From Hydractinia symbiolongicarpus (taxonomy: Eukaryota > Cnidaria > Hydrozoa > Anthoathecata > Hydractiniidae), in contig NC_079884.1 of the NCBI RefSeq assembly GCF_029227915.1, positions 3,412,001 to 3,476,000 on the forward strand: a stretch of DNA of 64,000 nt, given 5' to 3'. Below the pieces are notes generated by a model. It searched no databases, was not told the DNA's origin, and saw only the letters and a program-made list of their open reading frames with translations. Below are positions 10,557-22,556 of the stretch, piece by piece. Every line of letters begins with the position of its first letter. Position 1 is the first letter of the stretch. The position numbers were made by a program, and so were the translations under genes.

Positions 10557-12249
10557 AAACCACACATAAGTCAGAAAATAAAACAAATAGAATTGATATC
10601 GCGAGTTTTAATGAGAATAATTTCTTTTTCTTTTTTGCGTATCAAGCGCAATAATCAGTATGTTTTCACAGTAAGGATGTCAACACATTCATTCTTCCAA
10701 AGTGATTTTCAGTATATGTCAAATACATTATTATCTATACAGCTGTAGGTGTCACAGGCTTCTAAAATTTTATCACATTTTACCAATTCTTGTAAATATC
10801 AACGGTTATATGATACAAATGAGGGTAATACTGACGTAATCTAAAGATTACGGAGCAATTTTTTTTGAGCAGAAAAATATTGCATCAGATATCATACGGA
10901 TACAAACTTGCAGTAAGTAGAAATAATGTTTTTATTACTTTATTTACAAATTGTGACGTTTGAACGATAGATTTTTTTAAAAATAAGCTACTTACAAAAG
11001 CATATTATGTCCCCGAGATTAAGATATGCAACTCTTTTCTTATTGCACCTATCTGTACTCTCTTTTTTTCATCAAACATGACAACTTACGATTTGATTTT
11101 TCCCAAAACATACCTAACTTTTTTTTCTATTTCAGCCATCACAGAAAAATGCGCAAGAACGTAGTATTGCTTATTTTGTAGAATACGAAAAATACTTTCG
11201 GTCTTCTGCGAAAAGCGGACATATCACAGACCGAATTTGAATGAATGGAAAACAAAAAACCTTATAAATGTGGCACTATATAACCTCAATAATATAATTT
11301 GCTCCTGTATGAATAGACGATTTACTGTATTAGTGATTTATGGTCGATTTAGTCACGCGCTTCAAATTTTTCTGCTCCTGCTTGAATTGTGTCAAGAAAT
11401 CAGAATATTTTTCTTATATCTACGATTGATGGAAGATTGCGACGAAAATTCTTCTTTTTCACTTGCAACTTATCGTCATTACCGAAGTTAAATAATCACT
11501 CGTCATAAAAAATAAGTGAGAGAAGTTATAGCTATTATTGATGCTTCTCTTACACATCTTTCTGTTTGAATCTACAAAACAACGGTCACGTAACGTAACA
11601 TATTCTTTTCTTCTTTTGGTTGCATCCTTTAAAACTCATAAATGACGTTCGTGAAAGCAAAAATCTGCATGGCTGGATAATGATGATGGGACTTGCGTAA
11701 AACTGAAACGAGTTACGATCATTGTTAAGAAACAATAAAATTTGCAAATTAAAATCAGTTTACGCCGCAGCTTTATTCCGGAAAATTCCCGAAGAACCGA
11801 TTTTTACGGACTTAGTTTTGGTAGAACGTAGCTTATTTTTACAATTTTGGTTTGGAAGTAATGCTATTTCACCTCTTCCTTATTCTTTGTATCCTTAAGA
11901 ACATTTATTTTCGGTATTTTTTACATGTTAAGGAACGTTTTCTAGCTATGTGTATAAGCAATTTTAGATTTCAGCTTTCATTTTAGATTTTCCTTTCATT
12001 TTAACGTTTATATTCAGTGTGTTAGATTATTTTTTATTTTGACAAAGTTGTGGCTATCTAGGTAGCTTTTATTTTACCACTGGATAAAAAGTTAAGTAGC
12101 AAAATGTAGTTTTATTTTTATTTTCGCTAAAGTTGAAATAAAGATATTTTCTGAAGAATATGTTACACCCGAAACACTATAATTTTGTGTGCGCTTTACT
12201 CGATTTATAACATACTGCATACCTTTTTGCCACAGTTTTCGGCTCTTAG
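10557..12249. other. No recognised gene; possible old Helitron tail
   Basis: AT-rich sequence. The last 300 bp loosely resemble the 3' half of the family-2 Helitrons (for example ACATACTGCATACC near 12208). No coding region can be supported. Confidence 0.35.
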
Positions 12250-12660
12250 TCCCCCGGCCAGTCTATATTATAATACTTCTGTCTGTCTGTATGTGTCTGT
12301 CTGTCACGCAAAATAGTAACCGCATAAGACGCAGGTTAATTTCTCCTAACCAACTTAATTTCTAATAGGTCGAAATAGTTCGTATAAGTGTAGCTATGTT
12401 TTTTAAATTTTATTATGCACCGTGCGCGCGTATAATTCACACGTCTGCAGAGAAAGATACGAAGAAGAAAAGTTAGGGAGGTTGATTTTCCCAAGATGGT
12501 TGCTATATCCAATCTGTAAATATGCTATCAACCGTCAATTATTGAATTTGCGCAAGTTCCCTAATAGTCTTCCCCGTTATGCCAGTCCTTTAATTTTTAC
12601 TTACTTATTTACTTGCGTGAGTTAGGGAATTTGGAAACAGATTTGCTCATCAAATTATAT
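12250..12660 (+). mobile_element. Helitron 3' end joined to another Helitron 5' end
   Basis: CCCCCGGCCAG at 12251-12261 resembles the CCCGGCTAG terminus of family 2. It is followed at once by TCTATATTATAATACTTCTG (from 12262) and a TGTCTGTCTG-rich tract, which resembles a family-1 Helitron 5' end. This looks like a head-to-tail pair of Helitron termini. The 3' partner of the second element is not identified. Its sequence runs to the inverted Helitron end at 12666. Confidence 0.4.
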
Positions 12661-12665
12661 AACAA

Positions 12666-13340
12666 CCAGTCGATAAGGTCCGTCAGAAAATCCAGAAGAA
12701 CAATAGGAAAGATCTGTCATTTAAATTTTGATGGGCATATTTTATCAGTATATTGAATACTGAATATTGAATACTAGCTTTTCCCAAAAAAAAAATAAAC
12801 TGAAAAAGCAAAAAATACAGTTTACAAAAAAGCTCTCAAAATCTTACACAATATGTCAAAGCGCATAAAATGTTCCCAAGATAACTTTACATAAAATATA
12901 AAGAAACAACAGCTTGCTAAATGTGTGAACTAGTTGATAAAAAGTTACAAGAACGACAGTCACAGCACCCAAAGTCAGAAATAATATATCTTAAATATGC
13001 ATTATAAACACTGCCTTTTCACTAAAAGCTGTTACAAAAGCTTATACAAGAAGCCATAGTTTGGAATACATCAAATTTAAATCTGGAAAAATAATTTATT
13101 CGGTTGCATACCATTGTGCCCCCCAAAATATAAAAAAATGTAAAAATTAAACAGTTAAGAAGGCAATTTTTTTTAGTATGATGATGCGCACTGCCCTTTA
13201 CCAACCACTTTAAACCTAAATGTCAAAAAAAAGAATAAGAAGTAAATTATTTTGAATCAACAATTATCATTAATTTTTGGAAAACATAGTGTATATACGG
13301 TTAGTCCTCACAAAAGTTCGCACAAAACAGACCGGTTTTC
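12666..13340 (-). mobile_element. Family-1 Helitron, truncated copy C
   Basis: This minus-strand copy aligns with the left part of 22557-26084. It shares the terminal CYAG (CCAG here), a hairpin region degraded from GTGGA/TCCAC, CTGTCATTTAAATTTTGATG, and the later blocks including TTTATTCGGTTGCATACCAT. It is clearly more diverged than copies A and B and loses similarity after about 13340, so only the 3' part of the element survives. Confidence 0.6.
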
Positions 13341-13576
13341 GAGGAGCACATCAAATTGAACAAAAACAGTTAATTCAGCATGTTGTTTATTGCCGTTACT
13401 TCCACAAAAAGGTTGTGAAACACATCGAGTTGTAGAAAAATCAGGCAAAGAAGTTTTAGAAGATTTAGTAATTTTTGTCATCATCCCCAAACAGTTATTA
13501 CTACAATTTTAAATCTTTTAACAAAACGTGAAACCATGGAATTTTCTTCCAGCAAAAATCATATACAGTTAATTAA

Positions 13577-13774
13577 ATGAAGAGACGATGCAACGGAGAC
13601 AACAAGGAAACATCAAAGGAATTTATCGCATCAGCATTCCTACCCTTCGTACCAGATACCAGCGAGATCTTTCGTCGAGTTTTAAGGCAACACAAGATCA
13701 GATGCATTAACTCTAAAGACACCCTGATGTTTCAATTGTATTCGTGGCGATATAGAGGAAAATATCAAAAATAA
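13577..13774 (+). pseudogene. Fragment of RT/GIY-YIG retroelement protein
   Basis: A 65-codon frame contains LPFVPDTSEIFRRVLRQHKI. I recognise this as like the linker that precedes the GIY-YIG nuclease in RT proteins of Penelope-like and related retroelements (typical form 'LPFV.G.SE.IRR.L......R'). No RT motif is found upstream. A GIY-YIG-like piece lies 1.7 kb downstream on the same strand, so the two may be remnants of one element or of two copies. The match is recalled, not searched. Confidence 0.4.
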
Positions 13775-15503
13775 TTTTTGAGTTTATCTTTTTTCGTTTA
13801 TATATTTCACAAGCCTTATGTCATTTGATTTATAATAAATTTGTTAATTTATATTAACAACATGCAGCAGATAGTGGAGGCAGCAATGATGACTTTAAAT
13901 TATTTTCAGAGGTATTTATTACGCATTTTTTGCGAAATATAGCTCCTCGTGTTTTTTTTTTCTCGTCTAAAGAAACTTTAAATTATACGGATACGTATTT
14001 ACATTTTGCAAGACGTAACTTCTTACCGCCAAAATACTAGAAAACGCTAAAATATAATTTATGTAATATAGAAGGAAAAACAGCAAAATAGCAAATTCTT
14101 CATAAAAAGTAAATTCTAAGTGCTTATTTTCTCGTATTAGACCTTTCCAGTAGACTGTTTGTTACGCATTTTTTCACAACATGTAAGGGGGGAACATCAA
14201 TGACAGAGATCTTCCTTCAACTGTTTTGTAGCCCCGTTAATTTTCTTTCAACTTTTTGCAGATAATCGTTCTGCACGCTAATCAAATTATAGAAAAAACT
14301 TCTTCAATGCGCTATTAATCTAAACTTATATATTAATATATTATATATTAATTCATATTTAAACTGACTAACACATTATTGTATCTCTAATATGAACAAC
14401 AGGATTAACAATTTACGCCATTTGGCTCCAAAAATGAGAAAACGCTTTCCGAACAAGATTGCTCAGTTGAAATTTGCAGCATAATTCGGCTCATGTACTT
14501 TTAGCTTATCCATTCGCGAAATTTAAGAAATTGTGGAGATTTAAATTTGCGGATGGAAGAGTTACAAATTTTTCATGAATTTCCCGGATAAATCCGGCTA
14601 AGAAAACAAGGGGTTCAATGGGTGAAAAATTTTGACGTTATCTACAAAAGTTTCACACATTTTCGACCGGAGTCGAAGGTAAAGTAATTGACAGAAAGAG
14701 GTAAGACCAAAAGCTCCATCTAAAACTTGAAAGATTTAGTAATTCAGTGCACCCCAAAGTAAAAAAGGGGTGTAAGAGAGGCACTCGGCGTAAAAAAAAA
14801 CAAGAAAAAATATACAAGTAAGTCTTAATTGTTCGAAAAAAAAATGGCTGTAGTTAGAAAAAAATAATATTGGACCTGAATATAATTTCACATACACCTG
14901 GAGTGTATGTGAAATTATATTTTCTTATATTGGCGCGTCATAAGTGTGGCGAAAAGCTGTTCTCATCAGTATATGCAATTATTTTTTTTTGCTTACATTT
15001 TAACCAAACTTTGCTTAATTGTTGTTTAAAAGTTTTTAAAGTGATGAAAAATTGGTTTGTAGAAGTTGCAAAACAATCTTTCGAACAATTCGATGTGGAG
15101 ACGATACAAATCAGAGGGCGAATTTTGTCAAAACTAATCGACCTGTGCGTTAGCTGGGAAGAAAGATATTTAGAAAAGCTAAATATCTAATTTATACCAG
15201 AAACCTACTTTTAGTGGAGTATATACGAATTTTATGAGCTTTATCGTATTGAATTCAAACATGCTTTAATTTACTCGCTACTTATTCGCTTTTTTAATAT
15301 TGCTTCAAACCTTGCTAAGTGTTATTTTTCTCAGCTAGAGACATACTTGGTAGGAATGAGTGCGCATCAAACGTTTTTGACTTCTGCCTCAGAATGGTCA
15401 AACATGGTCAACCTAAATGTACTCCTTGCTCCTAAGAAAGAGCGGCTTCTCGTTTTACCGTTTTTACGTAACATTTTATTAAAACTTAGAACTTAGAACG
15501 CGT
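13775..15503. other. No recognised gene; contains perfect hairpin
   Basis: AT-rich. A 106-codon open frame at 14870-15190 has no known motif, and its start lies inside the hairpin at 14879-14921. I see no other structure. Confidence 0.4.
14879..14921. repeat. Perfect 19-bp inverted repeat, 5-nt loop
   Basis: AATATAATTTCACATACAC, loop CTGGA, then its exact complement. No repeated flank or transposon end was seen around it. Confidence 0.95.
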
Positions 15504-15766
15504 TTGAATCGTCTCCAATTATCAAATTATTTATACTCAGGACTTGCTTACTGTTTTAGGTGTAGTGGCTGCAACGCCCCTTATTATGGCAAAACCAAAC
15601 GCCATTTTAAAGTTCGTGTGTCCGTGCATTTGGGTATTGCTGCTCTAACTGGAAAGCGCCTTAAAGTTAATCCTCAGACCGCTGCTGATCGCTCTCCTGC
15701 TTTTCCATCTTAACTACTGAGTTAAAGGATTTTAAGCTCACTCAGATGGAGATCTATATAAGATGA
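15504..15766 (+). pseudogene. GIY-YIG nuclease fragment of a retroelement
   Basis: The frame reads YLYSGLAYCFRCSGC followed by YYGKTKRHFKVRVSVH and LGIAALTGKR. This resembles the GIY-YIG endonuclease module attached to RT in Penelope-like and related cnidarian elements: the 'Y.C..C...Y.G.T.R....R..EH' pattern, with the conserved Arg present and EH changed to VH. After the stop at 15711-15713, a shifted frame gives TELKDFKLTQME, like the end of the domain. The module nicks target DNA. Here it is a truncated, frameshifted relic without an RT. Confidence 0.5.
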
Positions 15767-17713
15767 ATTTGTTTTTTCAGAAAGACATTTTATTATTATT
15801 ATTAAGTTACGTCACTTGCTTAGTGTTTGTTGCATTCAGTGGTATGTAAGACGCCCGTGGCAGGCACGACTTATTGCTCAAAACTCTTTATATGAAAGAT
15901 GAAAGATAGTATAAATGCCGATCTACTGATTATATGAGCATAAAGATTGTGTGAAGTGTTTATGTTTGTAATTCCAACATTTTTGCAACATTTTGTATAA
16001 CGTATGAACTTCACGGATATGAGAGTTGTGTTTTTCAATTTCTTGTTAAAGCCCTTTTATGTTGTTCATATGTTGTTGATTAGACGCCTACATAGCCTTG
16101 ATTTTTGAATGAGTTTTTTTAAACCTGCGTCAAAGATGCAATTGTATATCATGTCTGATGGCTGTGGCTGTGGCTGTATACAGTACAACTTCGACGTGAT
16201 ATGGACATTTAGGACAATTTATAAAGTTATAAGGCACACCATCTTATCTAAATTTCATCACAGACCTATACAGCAATTTTTTCGTTGGTTATTCTTTTTA
16301 GAATTCCGATTTAGTGTGATTCACCTTCGAAGGGATTATTTGATATTTACTGATGGATGGCGTAGATGTCATTAGAATGGAAAATAATCCAGAAGATATG
16401 GAGCGATTTTAAATACTAACAGAGAACACTGAATTGCAGAGGCTGGATCCAGAAATAAAATGCATCAAGAAAAAAAAGGCAATTAATAAGGTTAATTATT
16501 ATGGGTTGATAAATATAACGAAAACGAAGCTTGTGTTGTGCTTGTGATACCTGCCACGTTTCGTATGTTTTGCAAGAAATTATTGTCTCGTTTTGTAATA
16601 AATTATCGGCTTATTATTGTGATAAATTATGAGCTCGTTTGGTGATAAATTATCGGCTCCTTTTTGGAGTAAGGCAACGGGCGCGTTTTGTAATTCACAG
16701 GCTCGTGTAGAAGTTGAAGCTAAAATATTTTGGTCGTTTCTTAATTTCGGTGTGTGTGGATCGTGTTGTATAATTTTCCGATGTCCATTTCTGTCCCATT
16801 ATCGTGCAAATTTTTCTTGCTAGGAAGAAGAGAATATTATGTTTATTAGAATATTAAGCAATTATGTATGAGACTCAACAAAAATGAAATTAGTCGACGG
16901 TAATCTCGGTTCCTGCACATAATTGTAATTGTAGAAGGATTAAATAAAAGTTTTTTGATCCAGTTCTAAGAAATTTTATTATTGTTTTAACAAAGTTCTC
17001 GCATAGTGACTAAGCATAACTTTTTTTAGGGATGTGACTGAGTGTTGAAATGCATACAAGTGAAGTGCATACACTTTGTAGGGAGATCCCTTTTTTACGA
17101 CAGGGATTGTTTTAATTTTTTTAAATGTGCTGACATTAATGTAATAATGTTGAAAGATAAAAATTTTTTTTCATTTAAATGTATCTTGTTTGCTAGGTTA
17201 TAACCACGTGGTTACTATAAGGACATATATGGATACTAGACTTACAATGCGACCAGATTTGAAGGAAAAATTAATTCAAAGAAATGACGTTATTCCTGAT
17301 AACAATGGTGTCGTTACGGTGTTTTCCCTACCTTGTTTATCTATGTACCATGAATAACATAATCGTCAATATTTATAGAATAATGGATCTTTTAGTCAGT
17401 ATTGTTTAAATAGCATCTTTCTTAAAGACAATTAATTTTGATATATATCACAAACAAATCTCGGTAAAGGTTACGGGAAATAGCAAAGTACGGTTTCTTT
17501 GTTACGTGGTGTCATTCGTAAAGAGTGAGCCAATGACACAAATATTTACGATTTACGTACAGGGCACAGGGGTTACACTTTTAAGCGTAAGGAGTGCACA
17601 CATAAAATTTGGTGCTTATTACAAAAATACCACTGGATTTGTTCACTAAAGAGCACAGCCTCGACGTTGTTTGATATTGTTCTTACAGGTAGCTTAGCTA
17701 CTCTATAAAGAGA
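15767..17713. other. No recognised gene
   Basis: AT-rich sequence without a convincing gene, apart from a small tandem repeat at 16587-16656. Open frames at 16109-16375 and 16629-16823 show no domain. Confidence 0.4.
16587..16656. repeat. Three 23-24-bp tandem units
   Basis: Three consecutive imperfect units sharing GTRATAAATTATSRG at 16587-16609, 16610-16633 and 16634-16656. Confidence 0.75.
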
Positions 17714-19937
17714 TCTATATAATAATAAGCCAGTTCCGTGTGTCTGTAACAGGCAAAGTTGATATCGTCATTTTCCTTTGATGTTGCCGAAAAAAATCTT
17801 TGATGTTGCCGAAAAAAATATTTCTTCTTTGTCGTGAAAAGCCGCGAGTTTTGTGTGGTTTGTTAAATGAAGTTCTAGCACAAAGTAACGGAAATTGTGT
17901 TTGCAAAAAAGATGGCTGTCCTTTTTAAGCATTTGTCTCTTGCCTTCAAAATAAATCTTTACAAAAGCATTTAAAAAGGGGCATGGTATAAAAATGAAGT
18001 ATAGAAAGGTTTCTGTAAGGTTTGTTTATGTTTTTTAAAGTTTTGATGATATTATTGATGCGAGACATGTTTGTTAGCTAGCATCAACCACACCAACAAC
18101 AACTAGCTAGGTAGCTAGGAATTTATAAATATGTAGCCATGTTCTTTATACCTAGCTAAGTCTCCAGTTTATATTTAAGTGACCAGCTATTAGCTGCTGT
18201 AGCTACCTTATGTTAGCTTCAGTTTTATGTTGCTTTTTACATGTAAGCTAATCTTAGTGGTCTTTGCTAAGAACGTGACTGTAACTTACTTTAATTGACA
18301 TTTTAAGCTTAAATTAACAAGCCACAACAACTTTTAAAAAAGTATTACATAATATTTAAGAAGAGTTTAAGGACTGTTTTTAAGCAAATAATGTATTTTT
18401 CACAATTTGTGTATGCAAATAATGTATTTTTCACATTTTGTGTAACTAAACTTAGCTATATACATCGGATACATGCAATATGACGAAACGATTTTTATTT
18501 AACATGTAGTAATTCTGGTACCTTAAGTGTAGTGACTTTTGTTGTTCTAGATGTTCTGACTAAAATGTTTTTGTTTATGGCATTTTGTCTCAATTAAGAA
18601 AAGTTTCATGAGGGAGTACAACACCGAAAAAACTTGTGTTTTTTTATATTTTGTAAAAATTCTTACCGGGCAGGACTCTGTACAACATACCGAAATGACT
18701 GATCCCTCTCTATTTATAAATTTCATGCGTTCCAAATCACAGTTTTTAGAAATTTTGGGTAATATTTAATGAGTACAAGATGCAAATACTGATTTTTGTT
18801 GAATCAGAAGTATTTCCTACAACCATTCTTTTTTTACATTTTTGTGTTGCAAATTTAGTGCAAAAATTTAACTGTTGTGAGGGAGGACCATATGCAATTA
18901 TATATACTAAAAATAATAATTTGATATTCTACAAGTTGTATTTTTGTATGCACTTAAATGACTGCTTTTTCTGAGTTGAATTTGATGGGTTTCATATCAA
19001 TTTTGTGGAAGATTTTATGGCTGAAGACAATATAGAACATGCCAATTGAACTGATTTTTGTTCATATTTTGATTTGCTCCTCATAAACCTTTGTGTTCTA
19101 CATTTATTGTAAACTTTTGTGAAGAAGGATCATATATACAATGTTTTCAAAATAATGATTTTTGTTGATTTGAAATTTACTCCTTGCTCATTGCTTTTTC
19201 GACATTTCAGTTTAAAATGTTTGGTAAAGTCAGTACGGATCATTAGACAAAAAATTGATTTGTTAACCGGTTATTTTTTACGTTTTGTGCATATTTTTGC
19301 GGGAGAGGATGGTATGCAACTGAATAAATGATTTTTCAAAGTTTAACTTTTTTTTTTTTAGGTGTTTTGTGTTTGTTTAAGTTTGGCTTTTTGATATTGT
19401 TCAGGTTGTATTGTTGTATAAGCATTTAGGGAAAAGACAATGTTTAAAATGCGTAAAGAACTTATTTCATAGATCTGTGCTTACTGTTGCAAGCCTTTCT
19501 TTTCGACACTTCATATTAAAATATTGAAGGTTTTCAACATAATCACATAATAAGATGTATACATATTTGAGATATGTGTTATTTCTGACATTATTATTAT
19601 TGTTGTCGTAACTGTCTGGGTTGTGACTGTCAATGTTGTAACTTTCTACTAACTAGATTTTACACCTTGCACGCCGTTGTTTTTCATATTTTGTCTGAAG
19701 TTTTGTTGGGAGGATTTCATGCGATTTGACATTTGATACTTTGTGTTAGATTTTAAGAATTTTTTTGCTAAATTATGACTTATATACTTTCTTTTTATAC
19801 ATTTTCAGATTATTTTTTTTAGTAAAAGGCATATTCAATATACTGAAATATTTGCTGATGTCATCAAAATTCAAATGACAGAACTTTTCAATTGTTTTTC
19901 TGCCTAAGTGGATTTTTCCACGGGCCTAATCGACTAG
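17714..19937 (+). mobile_element. Non-autonomous Helitron, family 1, copy A
   Basis: It begins TCTATATAATAATA after a host A (17713) and ends CTAG before a host T (19938). A perfect hairpin GTGGA-TTTT-TCCAC (19908-19921) sits 12 nt before CTAG. These are textbook Helitron ends. The element matches 22557-26084 in reverse orientation, but is 1.3 kb shorter; the missing part corresponds to about 23400-24870 there. The interior holds long, diverged repeated blocks such as TTTACAAAATGT-like text and TAGCTAGC-rich stretches, and no Rep/helicase gene. It would need enzymes in trans. Confidence 0.85.
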
Positions 19938-20458
19938 TTTAGAATTAAACTAGCATTTGTTACTTAATACTCTGTAAAATAGGTCACGTTTGAATATTAA
20001 ACTTTTTCGCCATAGCTAGCCTAGACTAAGCATGAAAAGACAAGACCGAGCTTTTTAGCTAAGTTAAAAGGCAAAACTTAAGAGAAAAATTATATCACAC
20101 TTTTTAAAATTATATAACACATATTTGAGAACACCTGTGGGAATATTAATTGTTCATCAAGTCACCCCATATGGATAATAGATAATATGGAAGATTTCTT
20201 TATAAGAAAACATCGAAACTTTTTTTATGTGGATTACTTTCACAGTAACAAAAATTAAAAAAAAAAATTAAGATAAACTATTGCGATTTTGCGATTTAAT
20301 ATTTTTCAAATTTCTCGCTGGGAACTTTTTAAATTTTCAGACTTTTCGTAATTCGACATTTTTTGTTTGAAATATTGATGATGATATTTATTCTGATATG
20401 AACATTTCGAACGAAATTTTTATATTTCTTAGTACAAAGTTCCATATGAGTAAAAAAG
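19938..20458. other. AT-rich spacer before piggyBac-like remnant
   Basis: No coding signal. It may include the left flank of the piggyBac-like element, but I found no TTAACCC end. Confidence 0.35.
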
Positions 20459-21426
20459 ATGACGCCGAAAAGGCAAAGAATTTCTGCTGCAGATGCAATT
20501 GCAAACATATTGCAGTTTGTAGTAGATGATGATGATGGTGAACTTGACTTTCAAGAATTATATGCCGATGAAGAGCTCAACGAAATTGATATGGAAATAG
20601 AAGGCTTGACTATATTTATGTTTACAGTTTTCTCTTGTTGCGATAGTGTTTCTTCTATTATTTTTTTGAAAATATTTCAATATTTTGCTCAAATTATTTT
20701 ATTTTATTTAGATGAAGATCCTAAAGGTAATATAGTGGAAGCAGAACAAGAGGAAGGAGAACATGAAGAAGAAGTAGAAGATGACAACACGGATGACATT
20801 GTACGAACTAGTTTTGCAAACTGTTTGAGACGTGGTCAACTAACAAGCAAAATATTAGTTCATAGTACCGATACTTGGCCAATTATGATGTATTTGAGAT
20901 TCCTGTGGAACTCAAAAGCCTTTAAGGAGTAGTAAAAGTGGACAGAAATAGAAGCAATGACATACATTACAAATTCGATAACCACCCAACCAACGTAAAC
21001 ACGGGGCGAAACAATCGAGCGAATGTTATTAGAGTTCATCAAGGTGTTGCTCCTGTAGCCAAGGGTACCAAAGATAACAGGGAATCTGTTACACATTTTA
21101 TCACTCATATGATTCACAAGATTGTCAATTGTACAAACATGAAAACTGAAACAATTGTTATAATCTAGGGCAAAAGGGCAAAAACATGGCATACAATGTT
21201 TTACCCGTTGATTTTTCGGTCCATTTTATCCAAAAAAGGCCGACAACGCGACTTGTTGGGTACATGTGTGTGACCGCCATGAAACTTTTTTTTTCACAAA
21301 ATTTTTTTAGTGGTACATTAATGTCCACATGTTATCCAGTCAAATTTTTGGAGCCATGGAACTAACCGAACAATATGCACACACTGCCGGTTGTAAGCGG
21401 CCCAAAAAAGGCCTGTATGAATAGGG
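20459..21426 (+). pseudogene. piggyBac-like transposase, N-terminal remnant
   Basis: The ATG at 20459 opens a frame with an acidic N-terminus (IANILQFVVDDDDGELDF and a later EDDNTDD), usual for piggyBac transposases. About 35 hydrophobic codons (20600-20711) end in a pyrimidine tract plus AG and look like an unspliced intron. After a frame change, 20938-21168 reads RNNRANVIRVHQGVAP and THFITHMIHKIVNCTN, matching the start of the piggyBac DDE domain ('R....N..R...G......F..FIT..M...IV..TN'). The catalytic Asp residues are absent, and the sequence runs soon after into a terminal GAATAGGG|TTAA (21419-21430). It is an internally deleted, inactive copy. Confidence 0.6.
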
Positions 21427-21430
21427 TTAA
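21427..21430. repeat. TTAA target at piggyBac-like end
   Basis: TTAA immediately follows GGG at 21424-21426. The same GAATAGGG|TTAA order occurs at 4862-4873. Confidence 0.5.
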
Positions 21431-22556
21431 GGTTTAAAACCCATGTCCTACAGAATGTGTAACTTCTTCGTCTTTATCTTATGTCATATAAGCTATGCAA
21501 CAAATTTTGCAGCAAAATAAAAACAAATAAAGAGTAAAATTTAAATTAATTTCAACCCAATTAGTCCCTGAAACCATTTTGGTGTCAGCGGTATGAAAAA
21601 CTATGCTTGTTGTTAAAGTTAAAGTTCTATTACTTGAGCAAAAATTGAAATAATGACATGAAACTTAGTATTATATGATTTAGACCAGTTTTACGAAATT
21701 AACCTAAAAAAATTTTTTAGTACTGTCATAGTTCATGAATTTAGCCATTTTTAGAGACGTCGATAAACTGTTTTTGACAGTATATCAATTTTGACATGCT
21801 GCGTGCACAGAAGACATTAAATTTGCTTCTCAGGATTAAAATAATTCAAACAGATAAAATGTGTCCTAGGTTTCGGACCAATTACCTTATCCAGCTCAGA
21901 GAAGGTGGGAATGTGCTTTTAAAGTACAGTACCAAATACATAATCTAAATTATATTCCGTATAAATACAAAGTCGTTAGAAAGCTTTTTTTGTCCACCTG
22001 GATCTGCAACACGTTTACTTGAACTAATCGCTCAGCCTGGTGCTACTCGCAAATTAATTTTTGAATATCTGCAGAAACTTATTATGCAAAATTAACCAAC
22101 TGTATTTACTTTGCAGAAGCAACAATAGACTTCATCATAAGTCCTGCGAATGTTGGTTTATGAAAAATTAATGTTATAAGCGCTTCACTAGATTCGTGAC
22201 ACATTATATACTAAGTACCCTCTTGAGCCAAGCTTGTAGCATAAATAATACGTGGCTCATCTTATGCATATGCGCTGTAATTTCGCTTTTGGGTCTTGTT
22301 TTTTATAGCTTAGATATTATAGTTGATTTATAAATAAATTTATAAATTTTTGGCTAACCGTAAAATCTACGGTTGTGAAAAAGAAATTTTGTTTAAAAAT
22401 TAGCTTTTTGATATTATCATAACTAGGTTGTCGCAGTTCTCTGTTGCCTGTTTGCATGTGCTGGAATCGTTCATTTATAGGATACAATACCAATACAGAG
22501 CTGATCGTATTTATCAGTTTTATCATATTGATATGTCACTAGGTAATTAATGGTAA
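21431..22556. other. No gene; small family-2 Helitron-like fragment
   Basis: About 22010-22110 contains ACTTGAACTAATCGCTCAGC, the repeated core of the family-2 Helitron interior, so a fragment of that family lies here. The rest is AT-rich without coding signal. Confidence 0.4.

Noticed and set aside
14879-14921. A microRNA precursor.
   Set aside because: Stem of 19 bp with a 5-nt loop is too short, and the flanks do not extend the pairing.
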